Shown: positions 16,777-25,405 of the stretch, piece by piece | Position numbering within the stretch: the first letter of the stretch is position 1 | Layout of the letters: each line of letters begins with the position of its first letter | Source: an uncultured Bacteroides sp. | GTDB lineage: Bacteria; Bacteroidota; Bacteroidia; Bacteroidales; Bacteroidaceae | Direction: 5' to 3' | NCBI RefSeq assembly: GCF_963677945.1 | Contig: NZ_OY782578.1 | Span: 1,054,001-1,118,000 of the forward strand | DNA: 64,000 nucleotides | Made by a program: the position numbers and the translations under genes | Notes under the pieces: generated by a model | The model's input: only the letters and a program-made list of their open reading frames with translations | Database searches by the model: none | Told to the model about the DNA's origin: nothing

Positions 16777-18204
16777 ATGAAAAAACTCTTATTCATAGTT
16801 AGTTTAGTAATAACTGCTGCACTAATTTCATGCGGCGCTCCTGTTGGAGAGTCTTCCTCTGGAGGAGAGCTGACCGGTATAAGTGCAGTAGCGTGGGATG
16901 AACCGGCACCTTACGGAATGGTGCTGATTAAACGGGGATCAGTAAAGATAGGACCAAGTGAAACTGATAGTCTTTGGGGCAAGTCTGTTCCGTCTAAAGA
17001 TATATCTGTGGATGCTTTCTGGATGGATGAAACAGAAGTGAGCAATTCCAAATATAAGCAGTTTGTATTTTGGGTAAGGGATTCTATTATCCGTGAACGC
17101 CTGGCTGATCCAGCTTATGGAGGAAACGAGGTTTATAAGATATCTGAAGACAGATATGGTGATCCTGTAAAACCTCATCTCAACTGGGCTAAGCCAATTC
17201 CGTGGAGAAGAGCCTCAGAAGAAGAGCAGGCTGCTATTAATAGTGTTTATAAAACTCATCCAATTGATGGAACAAGAATGCTTGATGCCGACCAGATGAA
17301 TTATTATTATGAAGACTTTGATTATACTCAGGCTGCCCTTCGTAAAAACAGATTAAACCCTGCTCAAAGGAATAAGAATACAGATGTTCCTGTGAATTAC
17401 GATGAAGTGGTAATGATATCAAAAGATACTGCATATCTCGACGATGAAGGACGAATTGTGAATAGGACAATTACTCGCAGACTTTCATCTTTATATGATT
17501 TCCAGAACAGTTATATTGTGAACGTTTATCCGGATACAACTTGCTGGGTAAACGATTTCCGGAATTCCTATAACGAACCTTATATGAAGCTTTATTTTAG
17601 TCACCCTAGTTATAACGATTATCCTGTAGTTGGTGTATCGTGGGAACAAGCGAATGCTTTTTGTGCCTGGAGAACTAATTATTTGTTAGCCGGCCTTCGT
17701 GGTGCTGCCCGCTATCTGCAACGTTATCGTTTACCGACCGAGGTGGAATGGGAGTTTGCTGCAAGAGGTAAGGAAGATAATGCTTATCCATGGAAGGGAA
17801 AAGATACAAAATCTGATGAAGGTTGTTATTATGCAAATTATAAACCGGGTAGGGGAAACTATACAAAAGATGGAAATCTGATATCAACAAAGGTGGGTTC
17901 TTATTCTCCTAATTCAAATGGTTTATACGATATGGCTGGTAATGTTTCTGAATGGACTTCTACTGTTTATACAGAAGCAGGAGTAATGTCCATGAATGAT
18001 ATGAATCCCGAACTGAAATACAACGCAGCGAAGGAAGATCCTTATGTGATGAAGAAGAAAACCGTTCGTGGTGGTTCCTGGAAGGATGTGGCTGCTTATG
18101 TACGATCTGATGCGCGTTCTTATGAATTTCAGAACGAAAGCAGGTCTTATATAGGTTTCCGCTGTGTGAGAACGCAGGTTGGTTATAATAAAAAAGGCAG
18201 ATAA
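16777..18204 (+). CDS. gldK: type IX secretion lipoprotein GldK/PorK
   Basis: Outer-membrane lipoprotein that with GldN forms the periplasmic ring of the type IX secretion system. The signal peptide ends in the lipobox LISC (Cys19). The rest has the formylglycine-generating-enzyme-like (FGE-sulfatase) fold: MVLIKRGSVKIGPSETDS, WMDETEVSNSKYKQFV, PVVGVSWEQANAFCAWR, RLPTEVEWEFAARGK, DMAGNVSEW and VRGGSWKD. A segment of about 150 residues (roughly 105-260) interrupts the fold, as is usual for GldK. Length 475 fits the family. The next gene starts 2 bases after its stop. Confidence 0.95.
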   Translation: MKKLLFIVSLVITAALISCGAPVGESSSGGELTGISAVAWDEPAPYGMVLIKRGSVKIGPSETDSLWGKSVPSKDISVDAFWMDETEVSNSKYKQFVFWVRDSIIRERLADPAYGGNEVYKISEDRYGDPVKPHLNWAKPIPWRRASEEEQAAINSVYKTHPIDGTRMLDADQMNYYYEDFDYTQAALRKNRLNPAQRNKNTDVPVNYDEVVMISKDTAYLDDEGRIVNRTITRRLSSLYDFQNSYIVNVYPDTTCWVNDFRNSYNEPYMKLYFSHPSYNDYPVVGVSWEQANAFCAWRTNYLLAGLRGAARYLQRYRLPTEVEWEFAARGKEDNAYPWKGKDTKSDEGCYYANYKPGRGNYTKDGNLISTKVGSYSPNSNGLYDMAGNVSEWTSTVYTEAGVMSMNDMNPELKYNAAKEDPYVMKKKTVRGGSWKDVAAYVRSDARSYEFQNESRSYIGFRCVRTQVGYNKKGR

Positions 18205-18206
18205 CT

Positions 18207-19226
18207 ATGATGAACAATATTAAAAAGAGAGGGCTATTCCATAGATTTCAGGATTTTATGGCTAGCTATAAAGGAAAAGTTTTACTCAATTATGCTTATA
18301 GTTGGGGGGCCTCTATTGTAATTACCGGTGTATTGTTTAAGCTAACCCATTTGCCGGGTGCAAACATGATGTTGTGGATTGGTATGGGTACTGAAGTATT
18401 GGTATTCTTTATCTCTGCCTTCGATCGTCCTGCCAAAACATATAAATGGGAGAGTGTGTTTCCCAATATAAAAATATCTGGGACTACTTATGCTAAACGA
18501 AAAGAATGGCCGGATGCTGATAATGGTATCGGAGAATCTAAGATTTCAGATATTGTTCAAGAGGCTATTAATCAGCCTATGACTAGGAATGTTGCTGGTG
18601 ATGTAGTATCGCAACCTATCTCTTCCCGAATTGTTCCGGCATCTGCACAGGCAAGTTCTCAGAATGCTCCCGTTGGTGTGCAGGCACAAAGAGTAGCAGT
18701 TCCTGGTGGTGCTCCTGTTTCTGGTGTTGAAGACTGGGCTTCAATGATTAGTGGTGAAGTAGCTGCTAATTCTCCTGAGGTGGCAGATGCAACAACTGTC
18801 TATCTGACAAAGTTGGAATCAATGGCAAATACATTGGAACGTTTCAATTCAGCAACTAATGCTTTGGCTGAAGTATCGGATACTCTGTTGAAATCTTATA
18901 AGAGTATTAGCGATAATTCTGATTCTATCACTACAAACTCGGCTGGATATGTAGATCAGATGCAATCCTTGAATCGTAACCTGATGGGGCTAAATACTAT
19001 TTATGAAATTCAATTAAAGAGTATCAGTTCTCAGATTGATACAATAGATAAAGTAAACGTTGGTTTGAAACGCATCAAGGAGATGTATGAAGGATCAACA
19101 GGTAATAGTGAGAAGTTCAATGAAGAAGCCGAAAAAATGGCACAGCAAATGGAAGAATTAAACAAAGTTTATGCTCGTATGCTGAAGGCTATGACGGTGA
19201 ACATGAATAATCAACAACAATTATAA
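18207..19226 (+). CDS. gldL: type IX secretion inner-membrane motor protein GldL/PorL
   Basis: GldL and GldM form the proton-driven inner-membrane motor of the type IX secretion system. Two membrane segments lie near the N-terminus: YAYSWGASIVITGVLFKL and NMMLWIGMGTEVLVFFISAF; the Glu in the second corresponds to the conserved charged residue of the motor. The remaining 260 residues are cytoplasmic, with a Ser/Ala/Val-rich linker (about 120-175) and long helices to the C-terminus. Length 339 is typical for Bacteroidales. It is translated nearly continuously with gldK. Confidence 0.94.
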   Translation: MMNNIKKRGLFHRFQDFMASYKGKVLLNYAYSWGASIVITGVLFKLTHLPGANMMLWIGMGTEVLVFFISAFDRPAKTYKWESVFPNIKISGTTYAKRKEWPDADNGIGESKISDIVQEAINQPMTRNVAGDVVSQPISSRIVPASAQASSQNAPVGVQAQRVAVPGGAPVSGVEDWASMISGEVAANSPEVADATTVYLTKLESMANTLERFNSATNALAEVSDTLLKSYKSISDNSDSITTNSAGYVDQMQSLNRNLMGLNTIYEIQLKSISSQIDTIDKVNVGLKRIKEMYEGSTGNSEKFNEEAEKMAQQMEELNKVYARMLKAMTVNMNNQQQL

Positions 19227-19240
19227 ACAAGTAGATAGAT

Positions 19241-20806
19241 ATGGCATCAATCGGACCGGAGTCTCCACGGCAGAAGATGATAAACTTGATGTATCTCGTC
19301 TTGATGGCTTTGTTGGCTTTGAATGTTTCTTCAGATGTGCTCAATGGTTTTTCACTTGTAGATGAGAGCTTGAACAGATCAACTGCTAATTCCACGAAAC
19401 AGAATAAGTCCTTGTATAAAGATATGTCTGATTTTCTGGAAAAGAACCCGGAAAAGGTACAGGAATGGTTTAATAGAGCGCAGTCTGTTCGGAAAATGTC
19501 GGACTCTCTTTATCAGTATGTAGATGAACTGAAATTAAAAATAATAAAGGTTGCTGATAGTGATGCTAATAATTTAGCGGAAGTCAGGAATCAGGAAGAT
19601 CTAGAAGCTGCAAATTTTGTTATGTTAGCTCCGGTTACAGGACAGGGCAAGAAACTGTGCAACGCGGTTAACAGATATAAAAAAGCCATTCTGACAATGG
19701 TTGTGGACAGTACACAAAGAAAGATTATAAGTAGTAATCTTAGCACAACTGTTCCACGGAGGGCTACTACCATTGGTAAGAATTGGCAAGAATATATTTT
19801 TGAGAATACCCCTGTGGCAGCCGCAGTAACTTTACTGACTAAACTGCAAAATGATATACGCTATGCTGAGGGTGAGGTTCTTCATACTTTAGTGAAGAAT
19901 ATCGATGTAAGAGATATCCGGGTAAATGAGGTGAATGCTTATGTTATTCCTAATGCGCAAACCATTGTACGTGGAGGAAAATTCAGTGCTCAGATTATTC
20001 TGGCTGCAGTAGATTCCACACAAAAACCTTCTATTTATGTAGGAAACAAATTGTTGTCTGGTGCTCGTAATGGTTTGGTTGAAACTATTTGCAATAATAC
20101 AGGAGAGTTTAACTTAACTGGTTATCTGGAATTGAACAGAGGTAATGGAGATGTATTGAGACGTAATTTCTCTCAGAAATATACAGTGATAGATCCATCG
20201 GCCACGGTATCGGCAACCATGATGAACGTGCTTTATGCGGGGTATGATAATCCGATGAGTGTATCTGTTCCTGGTATCACAAATCAAAATGTGCAAATGA
20301 ACATTACTAATGGCAATGGAACATTGAGAAAAGTTTCGGGAGGATATGTTGTTCGTCCTTCAAGGATTGGACAGACTGATTTTGCTGTAACAGCCAATGT
20401 CGGGGGAAGGAATCAAGTCATGGGACATTTTGTATATCGTGTTCGTCAGTTACCCGATCCAATGCCGTTCATTGAATATGGTAGTGCTGATAATCCTAAA
20501 AGATATCGCGGAGGAACTGGTTTTTCTAAAGCGCTTCTTATGGGTACTGATGGTATTGTTGCGGCAATTGACGATGGGCTGTTAAATGTAAATTTCCGAG
20601 TTCTCAGCTTTGAAACTGTATTTTTTGATAATATGGGTAATGCTGTTCCGGAAGTTTCGGCCGGCAGTAAATTTTCGGCAAGACAAAGAGACGTATTCCG
20701 TAAGTTGTCTCGTGGAAAAAGATTCTATATTTCAAGAGTAAGAGCTGTTGGGCCTGATGGTATTGAGCGCTTGCTCCCAACTACTCTGGAAGTAATTGTT
20801 AATTAA
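19241..20806 (+). CDS. gldM: type IX secretion motor protein GldM/PorM
   Basis: Partner of GldL that spans the periplasm and couples the inner-membrane motor to the GldK/GldN ring. The N-terminus has the family signature SPRQKMINLMYLVLMALLAL, one membrane anchor, followed by NVSSDVLNGFSLVDESL. The long periplasmic region contains a helical N-terminal part and successive beta domains (from about residue 225), ending in a conserved C-terminal domain with KRFYISRVRAVGPDG. Length 521 matches PorM/GldM. It is separated from gldL and gldN by 14 bases each. Confidence 0.95.
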   Translation: MASIGPESPRQKMINLMYLVLMALLALNVSSDVLNGFSLVDESLNRSTANSTKQNKSLYKDMSDFLEKNPEKVQEWFNRAQSVRKMSDSLYQYVDELKLKIIKVADSDANNLAEVRNQEDLEAANFVMLAPVTGQGKKLCNAVNRYKKAILTMVVDSTQRKIISSNLSTTVPRRATTIGKNWQEYIFENTPVAAAVTLLTKLQNDIRYAEGEVLHTLVKNIDVRDIRVNEVNAYVIPNAQTIVRGGKFSAQIILAAVDSTQKPSIYVGNKLLSGARNGLVETICNNTGEFNLTGYLELNRGNGDVLRRNFSQKYTVIDPSATVSATMMNVLYAGYDNPMSVSVPGITNQNVQMNITNGNGTLRKVSGGYVVRPSRIGQTDFAVTANVGGRNQVMGHFVYRVRQLPDPMPFIEYGSADNPKRYRGGTGFSKALLMGTDGIVAAIDDGLLNVNFRVLSFETVFFDNMGNAVPEVSAGSKFSARQRDVFRKLSRGKRFYISRVRAVGPDGIERLLPTTLEVIVN

Positions 20807-20820
20807 TAAAAGACGAAGAT

Positions 20821-21864
20821 ATGAAACGCTTTATATGTATCATGGCTTTTCTTTGCACATCACTTGGTATGTATCAGGTGGCTGCGCAACCTAAAGCGCG
20901 TAAAGCTAAGCAAGAAGTTAAGGAATCGGCTCCGATTCTTTCTGTAAGAGCACAAACTCAGTATACCGGGCAACTTGATATGCCTGAGGAAGTGGTTTGG
21001 AAACGTGAAATTTACAGAACGCTTGATCTGAAGAAGGAAAAGAATACTGCCTTGTATTATCCTGTGGAACCGATGGGGGATAAAATGAATCTTTTTACTT
21101 TAGTCTTTAAATTGTTGGCAGAGGGTAAGATTCCTGCTTACGAATACCGCCTGGATGGCACAGAAGTCTTGACCACTGATAATAAAGTGAAATTTAAAGA
21201 TTTACTCGACCGTTTTCATATTTATTATCAGATAAAGAAAGATGCGCAGAACAAAGATACTCTTTTTACTTTTGATAATAGTGATATACCCAGCAATGAG
21301 GTCCTAAGCTATTTTATGAAAGAGGTTTGGTTCTTTGATCAACATTCATCAACCTACAATTCAAAGGTGGTAGCAATTTGTCCGGTGCTTCATCGTAGTG
21401 GTGATTTCTCTATGGAAGTAACTAAATATCCTATGTTTTGGTTAAACTACAGTGATCTTAGTCCTTATCTGGTTCGAATGAATGTGATGACTAGTAATTT
21501 GAATAACACTTCTAATATAAGTCTTGATGATTATTTTACAACTCGTCAGTTTAGTGGGGATATTTATAAAACTACCAATATGATGAATCAGACTCTTGCA
21601 CAGTATTGCACTACCGATAGTGCTATGGTGAAGGAGCAGAAAAAGATAGAAGGTCAGCTGAAAGCTTTTGAGGAACATTTATGGGAAAGTGATACGATAA
21701 CACAGAAAAGTGTTGTAAATAAGAAAACTATTTCTCCGACCAAAGCGAAAACGGTAAAGAATTCCAGAAGAAAAGCACAGGCTGTATCCGAAGTGAAAGT
21801 TAAGAAAGAGAAGTCTTCTTCTGTTTCTGCACCAAAAGCATCTGTTCGCCGTCAAAGAAGATAA
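20821..21864 (+). CDS. gldN: type IX secretion ring protein GldN/PorN
   Basis: Periplasmic component that pairs with GldK to form the secretion ring. A signal peptide covers about the first 23 residues (ending VAAQ). The conserved core runs from EVVWKREIYRTLDLKKEKN through YPVEPMGDKMNLFTLVF to KEVWFFDQHSSTYNSKVVAI and YPMFWLNYSDLSPYL, all typical of GldN. After about residue 290 there is a Lys/Ser-rich basic tail of some 55 residues ending RRQRR, longer than I would expect for the family. It closes the operon, which ends in the strong palindrome at 21930-21974. Confidence 0.93.
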   Translation: MKRFICIMAFLCTSLGMYQVAAQPKARKAKQEVKESAPILSVRAQTQYTGQLDMPEEVVWKREIYRTLDLKKEKNTALYYPVEPMGDKMNLFTLVFKLLAEGKIPAYEYRLDGTEVLTTDNKVKFKDLLDRFHIYYQIKKDAQNKDTLFTFDNSDIPSNEVLSYFMKEVWFFDQHSSTYNSKVVAICPVLHRSGDFSMEVTKYPMFWLNYSDLSPYLVRMNVMTSNLNNTSNISLDDYFTTRQFSGDIYKTTNMMNQTLAQYCTTDSAMVKEQKKIEGQLKAFEEHLWESDTITQKSVVNKKTISPTKAKTVKNSRRKAQAVSEVKVKKEKSSSVSAPKASVRRQRR

Positions 21865-21929
21865 TTATTTAAATACACTCTCACCTATCTCTATTTAGAT
21901 CTTAATTGATAAGCTGATAGTAAAATGTG

Positions 21930-21974
21930 TTAGTGGCCTATAAAATAGTAACGTTACTATTTATAGGCCACTAA
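21930..21974. terminator. bidirectional terminator between gldN and the Nim-like gene
   Basis: A 45-base near-perfect palindrome: TTAGTGGCCTATAAA at the left matches TTATAGGCCACTAA at the right, and inner ATAGTAAC pairs with GTTACTAT, with one extra A. It serves two convergent transcription units. Confidence 0.85.
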
Positions 21975-22016
21975 TTTATTATATGCTACCTTTTAGTGTA
22001 TAATAACGTCTTAACT

Positions 22017-22490
22017 TTATCTATTATGAGGTACTCCGTATTCCTTTGCACTAATACTGTCAATAGGAATTTCCCATATCTTCACATTCTTTACTGCAGG
22101 ATCAGAGTATTCAAAGGTTTTATCAGAATACTGTTTCATAATGATATTAAGTGCATCTCGTTTATCCTCTAAATTCTCTATGAAGTGAACCTTTCCTCTG
22201 CAGATAACACTTTTTGCTTTCATGCGATAGCTACAAGCAACCTGAGGGTGTTGAAATACCAGTTCGTGATCAATGCTAAAAGTTATACAAACATTGTTAT
22301 TGTGATTTAGAATATCAATAGAGTGCCCTGTAGGACCGGAATGCAGATAGATTACTCCATCCTGATATCCAAAGTTCATGGGAATAACATATGGATTGTT
22401 TTCATTATCAACCATCCCTACATAACAAATATCACATCTGGAAATTATTTCTTCTACTTTTTCCTGTTCGTCTAATACTACTGTCTTCAT
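22017..22490 (-). CDS. pyridoxamine 5'-phosphate oxidase-like flavoprotein, Nim type
   Basis: A 157-residue split-barrel flavin-binding protein of the family that includes the 5-nitroimidazole resistance proteins. Visible features are the opening CDICYVGMVDNENNPYVIPM, GVIYLHSGPTGHSIDILNHN, where the His and flanking residues would hold the cofactor, and the late strand KAKSVICRGKVHF. Most chromosomal members have no proven role and do not give drug resistance, so no resistance claim is made. The gene overlaps the end of the upstream lipocalin by 4 bases, which indicates translational coupling. Confidence 0.82.
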   Translation of the reverse strand: MKTVVLDEQEKVEEIISRCDICYVGMVDNENNPYVIPMNFGYQDGVIYLHSGPTGHSIDILNHNNNVCITFSIDHELVFQHPQVACSYRMKAKSVICRGKVHFIENLEDKRDALNIIMKQYSDKTFEYSDPAVKNVKIWEIPIDSISAKEYGVPHNR

Positions 22491-22957
22491 TCTTTTATCT
22501 CGTTAGTTTGTTTTGTCCAATGTACTTTTGCCAGTTCAAATCCATTATTTACCAATCGGTAAACGATGGGGCGTAATTCTTCATTGTCAATTATTGGTTT
22601 GCGATAAAGAATCCATAAATTGGATCTTGAAGAGTTTGAAACAACAGCCCATTGGTAATCCTCATCTAAATCGATAACCCAGTAATCACCCTTAAATGGC
22701 CAATGGAACTGAACTTTAAGTTTTGCATTTCCAGTATTTGGTACAATAAAAGCTTTTCCCCTAATTTCGCCATCTTTATTTGATTTCTTGTATCGGTTGA
22801 TAACTTCCAGATAACCATCTTTTTGAATGTATTCTGCAGAAACATTAGTGGCGCCTTTCTCATACCAGTGTTGGTATCGGCCAATTTCGTACCAGACTCC
22901 GGCATATCTATCTATTTCAACATAGGGGACAGCTTCTATTGTTTTTTTTCGCTTCAT
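22487..22957 (-). CDS. lipocalin family protein, Blc-like
   Basis: A 156-residue small beta-barrel protein. The lipocalin signature is at the N-terminus (VEIDRYAGVWYEIGRYQHWYE), followed by YIQKDGYLEVINRYKK, KLKVQFHWPFKGDYWVIDLD and WAVVSNSSRSNLWILYRKP, the typical Blc/apolipoprotein D order. No signal peptide or lipobox is seen, unlike the lipoprotein Blc of enterobacteria, so a cytoplasmic location is likely unless the true start is elsewhere. It probably binds a hydrophobic ligand. It is cotranscribed with the Nim-like gene. Confidence 0.85.
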   Translation of the reverse strand: MKRKKTIEAVPYVEIDRYAGVWYEIGRYQHWYEKGATNVSAEYIQKDGYLEVINRYKKSNKDGEIRGKAFIVPNTGNAKLKVQFHWPFKGDYWVIDLDEDYQWAVVSNSSRSNLWILYRKPIIDNEELRPIVYRLVNNGFELAKVHWTKQTNEIKE

Positions 22958-23025
22958 TTATTTAATAAAACTTAATACGTAAGTAACAATTTTATGGGAA
23001 AAAGGTTTTGTAAAAATAGAAAGAA

Positions 23026-25170
23026 TTATTCAACCAATGCAAAATCAAGCTGTTTCTTTTCAATGTTTGCTCGGGCAACTTTTATTGTGATTGAATCTCC
23101 TAAACTATATGTTCTGTGTTTCTTACGACCTTTTAGACAGTAATTCTTTTCATCGAATTCATAATAATCATCGTCCAAATCACGGATAGGAACCATTCCC
23201 TCGCACTTATTCTCATTTAGTTCTACATATAATCCCCATTCAGTAATGCCCGAAATAACTCCGTCGTAGATTTGTCCAAGACGTTCGCTCATAAACTCAA
23301 CTTGCTTGTATTTTATTGAGGCACGTTCTGCATTGGCTGCAATCTGTTCCATGTCCGAACTATGCACACAAAGCTCTTCATATTTTGTTTCCGAAGCAGT
23401 TCTTCCTCCTTCCAGATATCTGGTCAGTAAACGATGAACCATTAAATCCGGAAAACGACGGATAGGTGATGTAAAATGAGTGTAATAATCGAAAGCTAAT
23501 CCGTAATGTCCAATGTTGTGAACAGAATATTTTGCTTTCTGCATTGCACGTATGGATACTGTTTCAATTAGATTTTCCTCGTTTTTCCCTTGAACATCAT
23601 CTAACAAGTGATTAATAGATTTCGAGATATCAGTCTTTGTTCCGCTGGTACGAAGCTTATATCCAAAACGAGCAATAAACTGAGATAAATTATCCAGTTT
23701 GTCCGGATCAGGAAGATCGTGAATACGATAAGGAAGAACCTTTGGATTCTTACCAGCCGGAACTTTTCCTATTTTTTCTGCCACAGTTTTGTTAGCTAAT
23801 AACATAAATTCCTCAACTAACTTATTTGCATCTTTAGAGTATTTGAAATATACACTGATTGGTTTTCCTTTTTCATCTATTTCAAATTTTACTTCGTAAC
23901 GATCAAAGTTAATGGCTCCAGCACTATATCTTTTTTCTCTGAGAATCTTAGCGATGTGATCCATAGCCAGGACTTCTTCCTTATAATCACCCTCTTTTGT
24001 TTCTATAATATTCTGAGCCTCTTCGTAAGTAAAACGGCGATCGGACTTAATTACTGTATGAACAATACGGGAATCTTTTACTTCTCCCTTATCTGTAATA
24101 TCAAAGATCACAGAATATGCTAATTTTTCCTCGTTTGGCCTTAGCGAGCAGATGAAGTTACATAAACGTTCTGGAAGCATAGGAATTGTACGATCAACCA
24201 GATAAACAGATGTAGCTCGTTTCTCTGCTTCTTTATCAATGATACTTCCTTCCTTTACATAGTGAGAAACATCGGCAATATGAACACCAATTTCCCAAAG
24301 TCCGTCTTTTATTTTACGGATGGACAGTGCATCATCAAAGTCTTTTGCGTCTTTGGGATCTATAGTAAACGTTGTAACGTTACGGAAATCTTCACGTTTA
24401 GCAATTTCTTCTTCAGAAATTTCTGCAGGAATTTTATCAGCAGCTTCCTCAATGGCCTTTGGATAAATATATGGGAGACCAAATTCTGCCAGAATAGCAT
24501 GCATTTCTGTTGTATTATCTCCAGCAACCCCTAAAATATCAATAACCTGACCAATAGGATTCTTGGCTTTTTCCGGCCATTCTGTGATTTTTACCACAGC
24601 TTTATCGCCGGTTTTTCCACCTTTAAGTTTATCTTTTGGGATAAAGATATCGTTGGCTAGGGTCCGGTTTTCTGTTATGAGAAACGCGTAAGCTTTAGAA
24701 ACTTCCAGTGTTCCTACAAAGTTTGTATTAGCACGTTCCAGAATTTCAATTACCTCGCCTTCAGCTTCTCTATTTTTGCATTTTGCATAAAAAGCTATAC
24801 GCACGCGATCGCCATTCATAGCATGAGCAGAGTTACGTTCTGCCACAAAAATAGATTCTTCACTTCCATCGGGGATGAAAGAGTTCTTTCCATTACTTTT
24901 CCTTAGAAAAGTACCTACCATTTCAGTTCCGCGAGTATTTAATTTATATTTTCCTTTTTCTACTTCACTGATATAATCATCAGAAAGCATTTCGTAAAGA
25001 ATATCCATGCACAGCATCTTTAGGGGATGTGTGTTTAGATTTAATTCTGCAAAAATATATTTTAAGTTAAGAACTTCTGCCGATTTATTTTGAAACAGGC
25101 TCATCATTAACTCAGCCAGTTGGGCTTTCTTCATTCTTTTTCCTGCTTTCTTCTTATCTTGTTTACCCAT
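23026..25170 (-). CDS. rnr: ribonuclease R
   Basis: A 714-residue 3'-to-5' exoribonuclease of the RNase II/R family that degrades structured RNA and helps in mRNA and rRNA quality control. In order: an N-terminal helix-turn-helix-like region, cold-shock OB folds (about 80-230), the RNB catalytic domain (about 245-570) with the metal-binding series DPKDAKDFDDALSI and the later HYTHFTSPIRRFPDLMVHR, then an S1 RNA-binding domain starting about 635 (GVISGITEWGLYVELNENKC). Length is that of Bacteroides RNase R. A second possible start is Met13, but the Lys-rich N-terminus is usual. No overlap with neighbours. Confidence 0.95.
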   Translation of the reverse strand: MGKQDKKKAGKRMKKAQLAELMMSLFQNKSAEVLNLKYIFAELNLNTHPLKMLCMDILYEMLSDDYISEVEKGKYKLNTRGTEMVGTFLRKSNGKNSFIPDGSEESIFVAERNSAHAMNGDRVRIAFYAKCKNREAEGEVIEILERANTNFVGTLEVSKAYAFLITENRTLANDIFIPKDKLKGGKTGDKAVVKITEWPEKAKNPIGQVIDILGVAGDNTTEMHAILAEFGLPYIYPKAIEEAADKIPAEISEEEIAKREDFRNVTTFTIDPKDAKDFDDALSIRKIKDGLWEIGVHIADVSHYVKEGSIIDKEAEKRATSVYLVDRTIPMLPERLCNFICSLRPNEEKLAYSVIFDITDKGEVKDSRIVHTVIKSDRRFTYEEAQNIIETKEGDYKEEVLAMDHIAKILREKRYSAGAINFDRYEVKFEIDEKGKPISVYFKYSKDANKLVEEFMLLANKTVAEKIGKVPAGKNPKVLPYRIHDLPDPDKLDNLSQFIARFGYKLRTSGTKTDISKSINHLLDDVQGKNEENLIETVSIRAMQKAKYSVHNIGHYGLAFDYYTHFTSPIRRFPDLMVHRLLTRYLEGGRTASETKYEELCVHSSDMEQIAANAERASIKYKQVEFMSERLGQIYDGVISGITEWGLYVELNENKCEGMVPIRDLDDDYYEFDEKNYCLKGRKKHRTYSLGDSITIKVARANIEKKQLDFALVE

Positions 25171-25299
25171 AAATTATTTTTTTATAGTTATTAAATACAA
25201 AGTAAACAAATTATTGTATTCAGTGTGCTTCATTTATAGGAAAGTTAAGTCCAAAAATCAAAATAGTAGTGATAAGATTCGTTAAATGAATAAAAATGT

Positions 25300-25307
25300 T
25301 AACTTTG
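25300..25307 (+). promoter_or_regulatory. -7 box for the epimerase/PAP2 pair
   Basis: TAACTTTG matches TAnnTTTG, about 100 bases before the start codon, giving a long leader that contains the palindrome at 25338-25353. Confidence 0.6.
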
Positions 25308-25337
25308 TCGAAAAGACAAGTTTTTGATTTGCAAGCT

Positions 25338-25353
25338 CTGAGAATATTCTCAG
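25338..25353. promoter_or_regulatory. 16-base perfect palindrome in the epimerase leader
   Basis: CTGAGAATATTCTCAG reads the same on both strands. It lies about 30 bases downstream of the -7 box, where a repressor or an RNA stem could act. No known operator is recognised. Confidence 0.45.
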
Positions 25354-25405
25354 CTAGTTGTTTATAGAGTGAAGAACTATTTTAATAAGTGAGAATTAGG
25401 TTAAT

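Noticed and set aside
22017..22490. Calling the Nim-like gene a nitroimidazole resistance gene
   Set aside because: Only the fold family is evident; no insertion-sequence promoter lies upstream, and most members of this family do not give resistance.
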